From contig NZ_WHNP01000052.1 of NCBI RefSeq assembly GCF_009362735.1, forward strand, positions 1-53,861: DNA of 53,861 bases. The letters are read 5' to 3'. Below, in pieces: positions 35,138 through 44,160 of the stretch. A program made the translations under genes and the position numbers. The DNA comes from Paraburkholderia franconis. GTDB lineage: Bacteria > Pseudomonadota > Gammaproteobacteria > Burkholderiales > Burkholderiaceae. Every line of letters begins with the position of its first letter. Positions within the stretch are counted from its first letter, which is position 1. The notes under the pieces were generated by a model that searched no databases, was not told where the DNA came from, and worked only from the letters and a program-made list of their open reading frames with translations.

Positions 35138-36283
35138 ATGAAAATGAAGTTAAGCAGCGCTGCTGCACTGGCGATTTTCGCCACGGCCGCTCATGCGCAA
35201 TCGTCCGTTACGCTCTATGGCGTGATCGACACGGGATTCCTGTATCAGAGCACCTCTGCGGCGACGTTTCAGCCGCATGCGCCCAACCTGGGTCACGTCT
35301 ATCAGCTCAAGGACGGCGGCATCTATGCGAGCTTCTGGGGCATGAAGGGAAGCGAAGACATCGGTGGCGGCTACAAGGTCAACTTCAAGCTGCAGGGCGT
35401 ATTCAACTCCACGAATGGCAAGTTCGGCCTGTCCGATACGCCGGGCACGACCGCGATCTTCAACCAGTTCGCGACGATTGGCTTGTCCGGTCCGTTCGGC
35501 ACGTTCGACGCCGGCCGGCAGATCATTCCGATGATCTACGCGATGGCTGAAACGGATGTGCGGGGCGCGCAGTATTTCGGCAGTATTCTGACCGCGTGGC
35601 TGGGCGTGAATCAGGCGGCCGGCTGGCCCGGCACGAGCACGAATGCGCCGATCGGCGCGCTCTATGACAGCAATGCGCTGGTCTACAACTCGCCGAAGTT
35701 TTATGGCGCCTCGCTCGCACTGGAGTACGCTCCGGGCGGCGTCCCAGGGCACTTCCAGGGTGGCACGCGCGAGTCGGCCGTGCTCAAGTATTCGAACTAT
35801 GGTCTGAATCTCTCTGCCGTCTACTACAACGGGCACGATACCAATCCGTTCCCGCTGACCTACCCGGCGGCTCCCGCAGTGCCCGCGACAGGAGTCGACA
35901 ACAATCGCTTCTACTATTTCGGAGCGATGTACACGATCAGCGGATTTTCGATTTCTGCTTCGTACGGTGTCGGCAAGAACCCGGCTCATAGCAATACCGC
36001 GGACTTCGAAATGGCGTCGGGTGGCCTCGGCTATCAGTTCAATCCGCGCTTCAAGATCACGTCCGGCTACTACTACCTGAAGGACAAGAACAATTCGTCG
36101 AACCATTCGAGCGAGTTCGCAGTGGGCGCGGAATACAACCTGTCGCAGAGGACCAAGGCTTACGCGCAAGTGGGCTATGTCAGCAACAAGGGAACCATGA
36201 ACCAGACGATCATCTACGGGGCTCCTGTTGCGCCGGGCGAGTCCACTACTGCGGCAATGGTCGGCATTCGCCATATCTTCTGA
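35138..36283 (+). CDS. Gram-negative general porin (Burkholderia type)
   Basis: A 381-residue 16-strand porin. The signal peptide is cut after AHA (residue ~18) and the mature protein opens QSSVTLYGVIDTGF, the usual start for betaproteobacterial porins. GSEDIGGGYKVNFKLQG follows, and the C-terminus is VGIRHIF with terminal Phe for BAM recognition. GGAGGAG lies 5 nt before the ATG. It follows the ligase by 84 bp and probably carries the operon's substrate through the outer membrane. Confidence 0.93.
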   Translation: MKMKLSSAAALAIFATAAHAQSSVTLYGVIDTGFLYQSTSAATFQPHAPNLGHVYQLKDGGIYASFWGMKGSEDIGGGYKVNFKLQGVFNSTNGKFGLSDTPGTTAIFNQFATIGLSGPFGTFDAGRQIIPMIYAMAETDVRGAQYFGSILTAWLGVNQAAGWPGTSTNAPIGALYDSNALVYNSPKFYGASLALEYAPGGVPGHFQGGTRESAVLKYSNYGLNLSAVYYNGHDTNPFPLTYPAAPAVPATGVDNNRFYYFGAMYTISGFSISASYGVGKNPAHSNTADFEMASGGLGYQFNPRFKITSGYYYLKDKNNSSNHSSEFAVGAEYNLSQRTKAYAQVGYVSNKGTMNQTIIYGAPVAPGESTTAAMVGIRHIF

Positions 36284-36313
36284 TTGCATCACACATATAA
36301 AACGGAGTAGTCG

Positions 36314-36703
36314 ATGAAAAGCATTCAGGTACTCGAAATGGCGGTCGCCGTACTGCTCGTCGCGATGTCGATCGGTGCATGGTCCCAGCCGGGCCAGACG
36401 GCCAGCGCGCCGGCCACTGCGCCGGGCGCATCTGCAATGGCCGCGTCCGGTGCCGCGGCGCCCGCAACCGGAAGGAAAGCGGATCGTGCGCTGCGTCGGA
36501 AGATTTATGCCGCGATCGGGACGCACAAGGAGATCGACGCAGGAAACATCAGTGTGATCGCGAAAGGCGGTGCGGTGACGCTGAACGGCACGGTCGAGGA
36601 CGCTTCGCAGATCGACAAGGTTGCGGAGATCGCGAAGGGCGTGCCGGGCGTGACTTCCGTGACCAACAAGCTGACGGTGAAGAAGCCGTTCGGCGGCATG
36701 TAA
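36314..36703 (+). CDS. BON-domain periplasmic protein
   Basis: A 129-residue exported protein with a signal peptide (residues 1-25, GAWSQ), an Ala/Pro-rich linker, then one BON domain at about 55-122: DRALRRKIYAAIG, VIAKGGAVTLNGTVEDASQ and the terminal VPGVTSVTNKLTV. BON domains bind phospholipid or other envelope ligands. CGGAG lies before the ATG. It starts 30 bp after the porin stop and may share its message. Confidence 0.88.
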   Translation: MKSIQVLEMAVAVLLVAMSIGAWSQPGQTASAPATAPGASAMAASGAAAPATGRKADRALRRKIYAAIGTHKEIDAGNISVIAKGGAVTLNGTVEDASQIDKVAEIAKGVPGVTSVTNKLTVKKPFGGM

Positions 36704-36760
36704 GCGTCTGTCGTCGGCAAGCGGCTTCTATCTGAACAAGGGCAACGGTCGCTGGTGTTC

Positions 36761-36794
36761 GCGGCTCATTGGACCAGAGTCCAATATCAGCCGC
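36761..36794. terminator. Two-tier hairpin after the BON gene
   Basis: Outer arms GCGGCT / AGCCGC (36761-36766, 36789-36794) enclose perfect inner arms ATTGGAC / GTCCAAT (36768-36774, 36779-36785) with a CAGA loop. It is 58 bp after the BON stop. No T-run follows, but the stem is strong enough to end or protect the porin/BON message. Confidence 0.45.
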
Positions 36795-36832
36795 GGACCG
36801 CTGTTCTGACCTCTGGACAGCCGGGACCATCG

Positions 36833-36970
36833 ATGTTGCCCATCGAAAGCAATGAGAAGCCGCTTGCGCGCGGATCGCCGGATGGACTGATCCGCGCGGG
36901 CCTCATCGCCATATTCGCGATCTTCTGTTTTCGGATCGTCGTCCCATTCCTGAATCTGCCTCGCCGATAA
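36833..36970 (+). CDS. Small membrane protein or AI-2E-transporter remnant
   Basis: A 45-residue frame with one hydrophobic segment (LIRAGLIAIFAIFCFRIVVPFL) preceded by a polar start. This stretch resembles the first membrane segment of AI-2E/PerM-family transporters, but the frame stops right after it. It could be the 5' remnant of such a gene or a genuine one-segment small protein. A terminator-like hairpin directly after the stop supports a transcribed unit. The ribosome site is weak. Confidence 0.35.
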   Translation: MLPIESNEKPLARGSPDGLIRAGLIAIFAIFCFRIVVPFLNLPRR

Positions 36971-36997
36971 TCCGCGCCTTCCACAGTTTGGCGCGGA
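36971..36997 (+). terminator. Hairpin after the small membrane frame
   Basis: A perfect 8-bp inverted repeat TCCGCGCC / GGCGCGGA with an 11-nt loop starts at the base after the small frame's stop codon. No T-run follows. Confidence 0.4.
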
Positions 36998-37342
36998 ACA
37001 TCAACTTCGCTCGTTTGAGCCTTCTGATCGACCGCACCCCTGCTTCGCACGTTTATGAACGTGCTGCGAATGCCGCGCCGAACTGCGAACATGGCGTGGC
37101 AGTTCCGAACTCCACGGTTGCCTCGGTATCCGCAACACGCAGCTGAAGGAGTTCGTGCGCATATATCTGTTCGGCGCGTCGATACGTGTGCGTACAAAAG
37201 CGGCGCTTTCGGAAACGCGCGAGATACATTGATGCGTTCCAATCGCATCACACCGAACGCGCCGCGCGTATCGCTTTCGACGCTTCGCAAACTCATGCTC
37301 CGAACGAACGCGAACCGGGCTTCACTGCAATCAGGAGTTCTT

Positions 37343-38698
37343 ATGTCAGACGACATCTTCCCCCAATCGCAATCTCGCCGCCGTTTTGTCGGCGTCGCGG
37401 CGGCGACTATCGCGGCCGGCTCGCTGAGCCAGCTCGCGTTCGCTGAAACGAATCAGTCGATTCTTTCGGTTTCGAAACCAGCGGGCGGCGACAAGACTGC
37501 AATTCGTCCGCTTCGTGTGCATGCACCCGAGGCGCAGCTTACCGATCTGCGCCAGCGCATCAAGGCAACACGATGGCCCGAACGCGAGACAGTCACGGAC
37601 GACTCGCAAGGGGTGCCGCTCGCGATGATGCAGGAACTCGCTCGCCATTGGTCGACAGATTACGACTGGCGCAAGTGCGAGGCGAAACTGAATGCGCTGC
37701 CGAACTTCGTGACGGAGATCGACGGGCTGGATATCCACTTCATCCACGTTCGCTCGAAACACGGAAGCGCGATGCCGCTTGTCGTGACGCACGGATGGCC
37801 CGGTTCCGTCATCGAGCAGTTCAAGATCATCGATCCGCTGACCAATCCCACCGCATACGGGGCGAGCGCATCGGACGCATTCCATCTCGTCATCCCTTCG
37901 TTGCCGGGCTATGGGTTTTCAGGCAAGCCGACAGGGACCGGCTGGGGTCCGGAGCGCACTGCGCGCGCGTGGGTCACGCTCATGAAGCGCCTCGGATACG
38001 AAAAATTCGCGGCGCAAGGCGGCGACCTGGGCGGCGTGGTCGCGAACGTGATGGGCAAGCAGGCGCCGCCCGAGTTGCTCGGCATTCACGTCAACTTCCC
38101 GGCCACCGTTCCCGCCGATATCGCCAAGGCGCTGCAGGCAGGCGATCCACCGTCCGCAGGACTGTCCGACGACGAAAAGCACGCGTACGACCAGCTCAGC
38201 AGCGCGGCCAAAAAGCGCCGCGCCTATGCACTGGAGATGGGGACACGCCCACAAACGCTCTATGGACTGTCGGACTCGCCGATCGGCCTCGCAGGCTGGC
38301 TTCTCGATCACGGCGACGGCTATACGCAGCCGGCGGCGGCACTGACTTCGGCCGTGTTCGGACGCACCGTCAACGGAGAATCGTCAGGCGCGATGACGCG
38401 CGACGACGTCCTCGACGACATTACGCTCTACTGGCTGACGAATACGGGGGTTTCCTCGGCGCGCTTCTACTGGGAGTCGCACTTCAACTTCCTCGCCGCC
38501 GCCGATGTGTCCGTACCCGCCGCCGTGAGCGTGTTTCCGCGCGAGAACTATCAGGCGCCGCGAAGCTGGACCGAGCGCGCGTATCACAACCTGATCTGGT
38601 ACAACCGGCTCGACAAGGGCGGACACTTCGCGGCGTGGGAACAGCCGCAATTGTTTGCCGATGAAGTGCGCGCGGGTTTGAGGCCGTTGCGCAAATAA
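37343..38698 (+). CDS. Exported epoxide-hydrolase-family alpha/beta hydrolase
   Basis: A 451-residue protein. Residues 1-36 carry a Tat-type signal (SRRRFVG then a hydrophobic stretch and AFA). Residues ~50-160 are the epoxide-hydrolase N-terminal domain (DLRQRIKATRWPE, YDWRKCEAKLNALPNF). The alpha/beta core follows: oxyanion HGWPGS, LPGYGFSGKP, nucleophile Asp in AAQGGDLGG, and the histidine in DKGGHFAAWEQP. The likely reaction is hydrolysis of an epoxide or ester in the periplasm. CAGGAG lies 5 nt before the ATG at 37343; an upstream frame to 37055 has no support and would bury the Tat signal. Confidence 0.88.
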   Translation: MSDDIFPQSQSRRRFVGVAAATIAAGSLSQLAFAETNQSILSVSKPAGGDKTAIRPLRVHAPEAQLTDLRQRIKATRWPERETVTDDSQGVPLAMMQELARHWSTDYDWRKCEAKLNALPNFVTEIDGLDIHFIHVRSKHGSAMPLVVTHGWPGSVIEQFKIIDPLTNPTAYGASASDAFHLVIPSLPGYGFSGKPTGTGWGPERTARAWVTLMKRLGYEKFAAQGGDLGGVVANVMGKQAPPELLGIHVNFPATVPADIAKALQAGDPPSAGLSDDEKHAYDQLSSAAKKRRAYALEMGTRPQTLYGLSDSPIGLAGWLLDHGDGYTQPAAALTSAVFGRTVNGESSGAMTRDDVLDDITLYWLTNTGVSSARFYWESHFNFLAAADVSVPAAVSVFPRENYQAPRSWTERAYHNLIWYNRLDKGGHFAAWEQPQLFADEVRAGLRPLRK

Positions 38699-38779
38699 GC
38701 GGATCTCGTCGCGACAACCCGTTCGTATTTTCATTCGACGCGCGCCGCGAGCGTGAGCGCTAACCGCGAGCGGTGTCGC

Positions 38780-39247
38780 CTAATCGCCTTCTGGCATCTT
38801 CGACGAATGATGGCTGGTAATCAGCCATTTTTTCCCATTCCACTCATAGGTGAACGTATAGCGAGCCTTGACAATTGTGCCGTCCCCGTACTTGAACGAG
38901 TAGAGACCCGCGTCGACCGCCATGTTGCATTCGATCATGATTTCGCGGAAATCGATCGTGCCAACCGGTTTGTTCTCGAGAAAATGCCTGAAATAGTCGA
39001 CCTTTTCCTCAACCGTCAAACGTGGCTTGTTGGAGACGGTCGGCAGCAGGATTGAGTGCGGCGCGTAGTTCGCCACGACCTTATCCGGATTGCCAGTCTT
39101 CAGCGAATCGTTCCAGCGATCGAAAAGTGCGGCAATCTGTTTCTTCGATGTCGGATGGCAGGTTTCGGTCTTCGCGAATGCGCTGCCATGGACGACAACC
39201 ACGAGCATCGCAGCAAGTACGCCCGGCCTCGATACGCAGATTTTCAT
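38780..39247 (-). CDS. Exported SnoaL-like / SgcJ-EcaC family protein
   Basis: A 155-residue protein with a signal peptide (VVVVHGSAFA). The mature part is one NTF2-like fold: KKQIAALFDRWNDSLKTGNPDKVVANYAP, VDYFRHFLENKP and the terminal WLITSHHSSKMPE match the CaMKII-association/SgcJ-EcaC group. A ligand pocket is expected but no activity can be assigned. GAGGTG lies before the ATG. It is a stand-alone gene with a strong hairpin in its leader. Confidence 0.82.
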   Translation of the reverse strand: MKICVSRPGVLAAMLVVVVHGSAFAKTETCHPTSKKQIAALFDRWNDSLKTGNPDKVVANYAPHSILLPTVSNKPRLTVEEKVDYFRHFLENKPVGTIDFREIMIECNMAVDAGLYSFKYGDGTIVKARYTFTYEWNGKKWLITSHHSSKMPEGD

Positions 39248-39268
39248 GATTCACCTCGCTGGAATCGA

Positions 39269-39295
39269 ACAGGTTCGCGCCACGCGCGAACCTGT
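39269..39295 (-). promoter_or_regulatory. 11-bp hairpin in the leader of the SnoaL-like gene
   Basis: A perfect 11-bp inverted repeat ACAGGTTCGCG / CGCGAACCTGT with a 5-nt loop, ending 21 nt before the ATG on the minus strand and just upstream of the ribosome site. It could be a leader hairpin affecting translation or decay, or an operator. Confidence 0.5.
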
Positions 39296-39511
39296 CATTG
39301 GCTATCTCGGTCGTGCACCTTGCTCCAGCCCGACCCCGGGTCGAATGACTTCGTGGCCTCTGCTTTAGCTGAACTATCCGGTTCGAGATTCTCTTGCGCA
39401 AGGACGCGCGTTTCGAGCAACGACAGCAAGTTGCAGGCGTAAAGCCGCGATTAAAAGCGGACGCAGAATGTCTCGCTGACAGCGATGCGGCTACAGTGTC
39501 GCGCGCATCTG

Positions 39512-40282
39512 CTAACTCGCGCAATCGTGAGTTTCCCTTTGTTGTTCACGCTTCCACTTCTTGCGCCTTGCGAGCATGTTCATGCCTTCGACGAACGCCG
39601 AGAACGCCATCGCCGCGTAGATATAGCCCTTTGGAACGTGTGTGCCGAAGCCCTCGGCGATCAGCGTCATGCCAATCACCAGCAGAAAGCTCAGCGCGAG
39701 CATCACGATCGTGGGGTTGCGATCGATGAATCGCGACAACGGACCTGCCGCAAACATCATGGCCGCAACGGCCACGATAACGGCGACGTACATGATGGCC
39801 ACATGTTCGGTCATGCCGACTGCGGTGATGATGCTGTCGACCGAGAATACCAGGTCGAGCACCAGAATCTGACCGATTGCAGAGCGTGGCGTGAGACGGG
39901 TAGGCCCCTCGGTGCTGGTGGCACGCCCCTCCTCATTGCTTGCGACGTGATAATGGATTTCCCCCGTCGCCTTCCAGACGAGAAACAGTCCGCCGCCGAT
40001 CAGGATCAGATCGCGCCAGGCGAAGGCATGGCCAAAGAGCGATAACGCCGGCTGGGTCAAGTGCGCGATCCACGCAACCGTGCCGAGCAATGCAAGGCGC
40101 ATCACGAGGGCAAGCGCGATGCCGATTCTCTGGGTCCGGACCCGCTGCGATGGCGGCAGTTTGTTGCTGAGAATGGAAATGAAAACCAGGTTGTCGATAC
40201 CGAGGACGACCTCCATGACAACGAGGGTCACGAGCGCGGCCCACACGGCCGGGTCGACAGCGAGAGCGAGGAGATAGTCCAT
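39512..40282 (-). CDS. TerC-family integral membrane protein
   Basis: A 256-residue protein with about seven membrane segments. The two conserved acidic motifs of the family are MEVVLGIDNLVFISIL in segment 1-2 and LVLDLVFSVDSIITAVG in the middle, and MTLIAEGFGTHVPKGYIY follows near the end. TerC proteins export manganese or load metal onto secreted enzymes; the substrate here is inferred. The ribosome site is weak. It is a single gene. Confidence 0.92.
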   Translation of the reverse strand: MDYLLALAVDPAVWAALVTLVVMEVVLGIDNLVFISILSNKLPPSQRVRTQRIGIALALVMRLALLGTVAWIAHLTQPALSLFGHAFAWRDLILIGGGLFLVWKATGEIHYHVASNEEGRATSTEGPTRLTPRSAIGQILVLDLVFSVDSIITAVGMTEHVAIMYVAVIVAVAAMMFAAGPLSRFIDRNPTIVMLALSFLLVIGMTLIAEGFGTHVPKGYIYAAMAFSAFVEGMNMLARRKKWKREQQRETHDCAS

Positions 40283-40525
40283 AAGCGCACGAGTAGTTCA
40301 AGCACCGGTCGCGAGGCCCGTCGAGACATGTTGAATCGACCATGACAGGATAGGAGAGATTTGCGGATAAATCGTTACACGAACGGCAAAATGGCGGCCC
40401 CGAACGCGCTTTCGCGAGGGGCATGGACCCGGCGCCACCTCTACAGACGGCTAACGGCCTTCGAGACATCCGGGTCGGCTGGCAAATCTCTGCCCAATTG
40501 CTACTCGCGGTACGGGAAGACCGAT

Positions 40526-42073
40526 TCAGCGGCGCAGCTGCTGAACCGTGCGGCTGCGCTGCGCTTGCGCTTCCTTAAGGAGCCGATAGGAGGCGTAGTA
40601 CTTGTAGATGTTTCGTACATAGGTGGTCGTTTCGACGCCGATCTTCTCGGCCACCACAATCTCGACGTTGTTGAACCAGACGTCGGGGTTGAGTCCGCGG
40701 GCCGCAGCCTCCTTGCGCATCTTCGCGATGTTCCCCGGCCCGGCGTTATAGCTGGCGAAAGCGAACAGCGGCCGGTCTACCTCAGAAAAATGGGCATCCT
40801 GGAAGTAACGGGTCATCAGTTGATCGAGGTACTTTGCGCCGGCATGAATATTCGATTGCGCGACCTTGATGTCCCCGACGTTGAGCTCCTTTCCCGTGGC
40901 CGGCATCAGTTGCATGATGCCGACCGCGCCCACCCGACTCTTCGCATCCTGATTGAGCTGCGATTCCTGAAACCCCTGGGCCGCGAGCATCAGCGGATCG
41001 AAATCATATTGCTGGCCATACTTCTCGAAGAAGGCCACGGTCTGCCTGAATCGCTTGAGCTCCGCGCTCTCCGTGTTGTTGTGAATCTGCTTGACGCCCT
41101 GCACATACTGCTTGAGGCGGACCTCCGCTACGCTCTGCTTCCTGATGAACTTCTCGTAGAAGTTGCTGATCACCGCCTGCAACTGGGGGCTGTTCTTGCG
41201 AATAGCCCAACCGATGACACCGCCCTCGCGCACCGCGATGTTGTCGTGCACCTTGATCTGCGGCAGCATCTGCGCCCACATGCGCGCCTTCCAGTCATCG
41301 ACGATCAGGATCTGGAGCAGGCCGACGTTCAACATCTCCATCGCATCTTCATCCTCGAGCGCATCCGGCAGCAGCACGATCCGCATTGGCGGCTTGCCGG
41401 CTTGCTTGAAGCGGCTGTTCAATGCGTTCAAGCTCTCGTAATAGCTGCTATGGCGGCGGACGTCGACTGTCTTGCCGCTCAGGTCATCGAGCCTGGACAA
41501 CGCGGGTGACTTCGGACCCGTCACAACGAGCTCGCGCGTCGGCTTGAGCGCGTGCGCAGTAACGAAGTCAGCCTGCTTCAGGCGATCCTCGGTCACAGTC
41601 AGATTGCCGGCCGCAATATCGCCAATGCCTTCCGCGAGGGCCGGCAGCAGCCGGTCGCGTGTCATCGGAATCATGACGACCGTGATCGGACGCTTGCCGA
41701 GACGGTCGGCGTAGGTCTTGTTGACGAATCGTTCAAAGTCGCGCACGGTGTCCGCAGTTACGCCGCGCTCATGTCCACGGTCATTGAAGTACAGCGTCCG
41801 GCTAAAGGGCGTGAGAACTCGAATCAGGCGACGCTCGACCATCGCGTCAAAATCGCCGCGCCAGGGCTTGTTGGTCAGATCGATCCGCCGCGTCGCACTC
41901 GCAGGGACGGGCGCGGAAGCCGCCGGCGGCAATGACGCCGATGATGGCGCGGACGCCGGCTGAACCGCGGCGCACAGGGCACTCCATACCCAGAGCGAAG
42001 CTCCGAACAGGGCTGGCACCAGCCACGCGCGGGTGGAACGCATCATACAGACACCGTACTTTTTCGGTTTCAT
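40526..42073 (-). CDS. MltF-like lytic transglycosylase with SBP_bac_3 domain
   Basis: A 515-residue exported protein. After a signal sequence (AWLVPALFGASLWVWSALCAA) and an Ala/Ser/Pro linker, residues ~85-330 are an SBP_bac_3 domain (RRLIRVLTPFSRTLYF, GIGDIAAGNLTVTEDR). Residues ~360-500 are an SLT lysozyme-like domain with the catalytic Glu in AAQGFQESQLNQ, then GAVGIMQLMPATGKEL and FAFASYNAGPGNI. The domain order is that of MltF, which cleaves peptidoglycan and is regulated by its binding-protein domain. No lipobox is seen. A second ATG 27 bp inside is an alternative start. Confidence 0.9.
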   Translation of the reverse strand: MKPKKYGVCMMRSTRAWLVPALFGASLWVWSALCAAVQPASAPSSASLPPAASAPVPASATRRIDLTNKPWRGDFDAMVERRLIRVLTPFSRTLYFNDRGHERGVTADTVRDFERFVNKTYADRLGKRPITVVMIPMTRDRLLPALAEGIGDIAAGNLTVTEDRLKQADFVTAHALKPTRELVVTGPKSPALSRLDDLSGKTVDVRRHSSYYESLNALNSRFKQAGKPPMRIVLLPDALEDEDAMEMLNVGLLQILIVDDWKARMWAQMLPQIKVHDNIAVREGGVIGWAIRKNSPQLQAVISNFYEKFIRKQSVAEVRLKQYVQGVKQIHNNTESAELKRFRQTVAFFEKYGQQYDFDPLMLAAQGFQESQLNQDAKSRVGAVGIMQLMPATGKELNVGDIKVAQSNIHAGAKYLDQLMTRYFQDAHFSEVDRPLFAFASYNAGPGNIAKMRKEAAARGLNPDVWFNNVEIVVAEKIGVETTTYVRNIYKYYASYRLLKEAQAQRSRTVQQLRR

Positions 42074-42375
42074 CGTGACGCGCCGGCCCGCCCTGGACAG
42101 CCGCCGCGCGTAATGATCTGAGCTTTAGAGGCGTTTCTTTTCGAGTGATCGGCCTCGACTCTTACAGCATAGTTGCGCATGAAAACGGTTCAAGACCTGT
42201 TGCAGCAGGACGGGCCGTGTCAGCCGTTATGTCCGCCGTTTCGCCCGATGTATGTGCCTCGCGATCTATTGGTCTTTGGACCAGTACCGGGTTGTTCAGG
42301 TTGTCGATGTCGCTGATGCACCCGGCCTGATCGGATTTGCGGGCTTTAAGGCACGCGATCCCGGAAATAACAAAC
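42074..42375. other. Intergenic region between MltF-like gene and phaC end
   Basis: About 300 bp holding the promoter of the MltF-like gene on the minus strand. I see no gene in it. The phaC terminator forms its right edge. Confidence 0.5.
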
Positions 42376-42401
42376 GACAAAGCGGCACTAGCCGCTTTGT
42401 C
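42376..42401 (-). terminator. Intrinsic terminator of phaJ-phaC
   Basis: A perfect 11-bp inverted repeat GACAAAGCGGC / GCCGCTTTGTC with a 4-nt loop begins 9 nt after the phaC stop. On the minus strand the stem is followed by GTTTGTTATTT, a T-rich tail, so this is a good rho-independent terminator. Confidence 0.85.
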
Positions 42402-42410
42402 GCTCAGCGC

Positions 42411-44147
42411 TTAATCAGCACGCACTTTCACATACCGGCCTGGTGCGGCCTCGATCGGCTTGTGCTTCGCGTTGCCAAGTGTCGTACGCGCTTTCACTTG
42501 CTCACCGGCATGTCGCTTGACCCACTCGATCCAGTGATTCCACCAGCTGCCCGGCTGCTTTGCCGCTGATGCGAGCCACTCGTCGGCGTTGCTGCCCGCC
42601 GCATCGTTCGTCCAATAGCTTCGCTTGTTCTTCGACGCCGGATTGATCACGCCCGCGATATGACCGCTTGCGCCAAGCACGAACTCAGTTTCGCCGCCCA
42701 GTAGTTGCGTCGAGCAATACGCGGATTTCCACGGAACGATGTGATCTTCTTCCGTCGCGAGCAGATAGCTCGGCATGTCGATGCGCCCGAGGTCGACAGG
42801 CGTGCCGCACATCGTGAGCTTGCCCGGCACGCGCAAATTGTTCTCCAGATACATGTTGCGCAGATACCAGCTATACATCGGCCCGGGCAGATTGGTCGTG
42901 TCCGCATTCCAGTACAGCAGATCGAATGCAGCCGGCGTTTTGCCCTTCAGGTAGTTGTTCACGACATACGGCCAGATCAGATCGTTGGCGCGCAGTGTCT
43001 GGAAGACGAAGCCGAGCTCGCGTCCGGGGTAGAGGCCGCCGCGTCCAATCGTCTGCTCGCGCATCGACACGCCCATCTCGTCGATGAACACGCCCAGATC
43101 GCCCGGCTCGCTGAAGTCGAGCAACGCCGTCAACAGCGTTACGCTCGCCACCGACTCGTCGCCGTTCGCGCGCATCACCGCGAGCGCTGACGAGAGCATC
43201 GTGCCGCCGACACACCATCCCAATGCATTGACCTTGTCGGCGCGGCTGATCGTGCGCGCGATTTCGATCGCCTTCATCACGCCCTGTTCGAGGTACGCGT
43301 CCCACTCCGTCTGCGCCATGTCCTGTTGTGGATTGCGCCAGGACACGAGAAAAACCGTGAGCCCCTGTTCGCACGCAAAGCGTACGAAGGAGTTTTCCGG
43401 CTGAAGGTCGAGGATGTAGAACTTGTTGATGCACGGCGGCACGATCAGGAGCGGACGTTGCGCGACCGTTGGCGTGAGCGGCGCGTACTGGATCAACTGG
43501 AACAGATCGTTTTCATAGACCACCGACCCTTCCGATACGGCAACGCTGCGGCCCACTTCGAACGCGCTCTGATCGGTGATCGAAATCGTGCCTTGCTTCA
43601 GATCTTCGAACAGATGTGTGAAGCCTGAAAGCAGACTCGATCCCTTCGACTCGACCACTTGCCGGATGACCTCGGGGTTCGTTGCGGCGAAGTTCGCGGG
43701 ACTGGCCAGGTCGATGAACTGACGCGCGAAAAAACGCAGCTTGTGCTTTTCTTTTTCATCGAGCGTGCTCGCCTCGACCAGCTCTTCGAGCATCCTGGCA
43801 TTGAGCAGGTAGCTCTGTTTCAGAAGGTTGTACCAGACGTTGCTGGACCAGTCTTCCGCGTGAAAGCGCCGGTCGCCGCGCTCGGGCTCGACCACGGACT
43901 TCGGCCGCGCGCCGATTACGCCTGCAAACGCGCCGCTCCATAATTCCGTCTGCCGTTGCCAGTAGTTGGCGCTCGCCTGCATCACGAGGTTGCGCGCACC
44001 GGATGAAACGGGGTAGATGTCCTTGCCGTTGACGTCGAGCACGGTCATGTCATGTGCGTTGGTGACGGGCAATGACTGCCAGAAATTGAATCCGGCCTTG
44101 AGCCAGCCCATCGCGAACTCGTCCGGCATGCTGAATGGCATTCTCAT
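42411..44147 (-). CDS. phaC: Class I poly(3-hydroxyalkanoate) synthase
   Basis: A 578-residue PHA polymerase. The lipase-like box GWCVGG gives catalytic Cys312; the acid is in TEEDHIVPWKSAY and the histidine in GASGHIAGVINP. PLLIVPPCINKFYILDLQPENS and FLVSWRNP are class I signatures. The length suits class I rather than PhaC/PhaE systems. It polymerises (R)-3-hydroxyacyl-CoA into storage granules. It starts 13 bp after phaJ and is closed by a terminator. No phaA, phaB or phasin gene is beside it, so it may be a second synthase of the genome. Confidence 0.93.
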   Translation of the reverse strand: MRMPFSMPDEFAMGWLKAGFNFWQSLPVTNAHDMTVLDVNGKDIYPVSSGARNLVMQASANYWQRQTELWSGAFAGVIGARPKSVVEPERGDRRFHAEDWSSNVWYNLLKQSYLLNARMLEELVEASTLDEKEKHKLRFFARQFIDLASPANFAATNPEVIRQVVESKGSSLLSGFTHLFEDLKQGTISITDQSAFEVGRSVAVSEGSVVYENDLFQLIQYAPLTPTVAQRPLLIVPPCINKFYILDLQPENSFVRFACEQGLTVFLVSWRNPQQDMAQTEWDAYLEQGVMKAIEIARTISRADKVNALGWCVGGTMLSSALAVMRANGDESVASVTLLTALLDFSEPGDLGVFIDEMGVSMREQTIGRGGLYPGRELGFVFQTLRANDLIWPYVVNNYLKGKTPAAFDLLYWNADTTNLPGPMYSWYLRNMYLENNLRVPGKLTMCGTPVDLGRIDMPSYLLATEEDHIVPWKSAYCSTQLLGGETEFVLGASGHIAGVINPASKNKRSYWTNDAAGSNADEWLASAAKQPGSWWNHWIEWVKRHAGEQVKARTTLGNAKHKPIEAAPGRYVKVRAD

Positions 44148-44160
44148 ATCAGACCCGCTG

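Noticed and set aside
37055..37342. An in-frame 96-residue extension upstream of the epoxide-hydrolase-like protein.
   Set aside because: It would place a Tat signal in the middle of the protein; a good ribosome site precedes the ATG at 37343.
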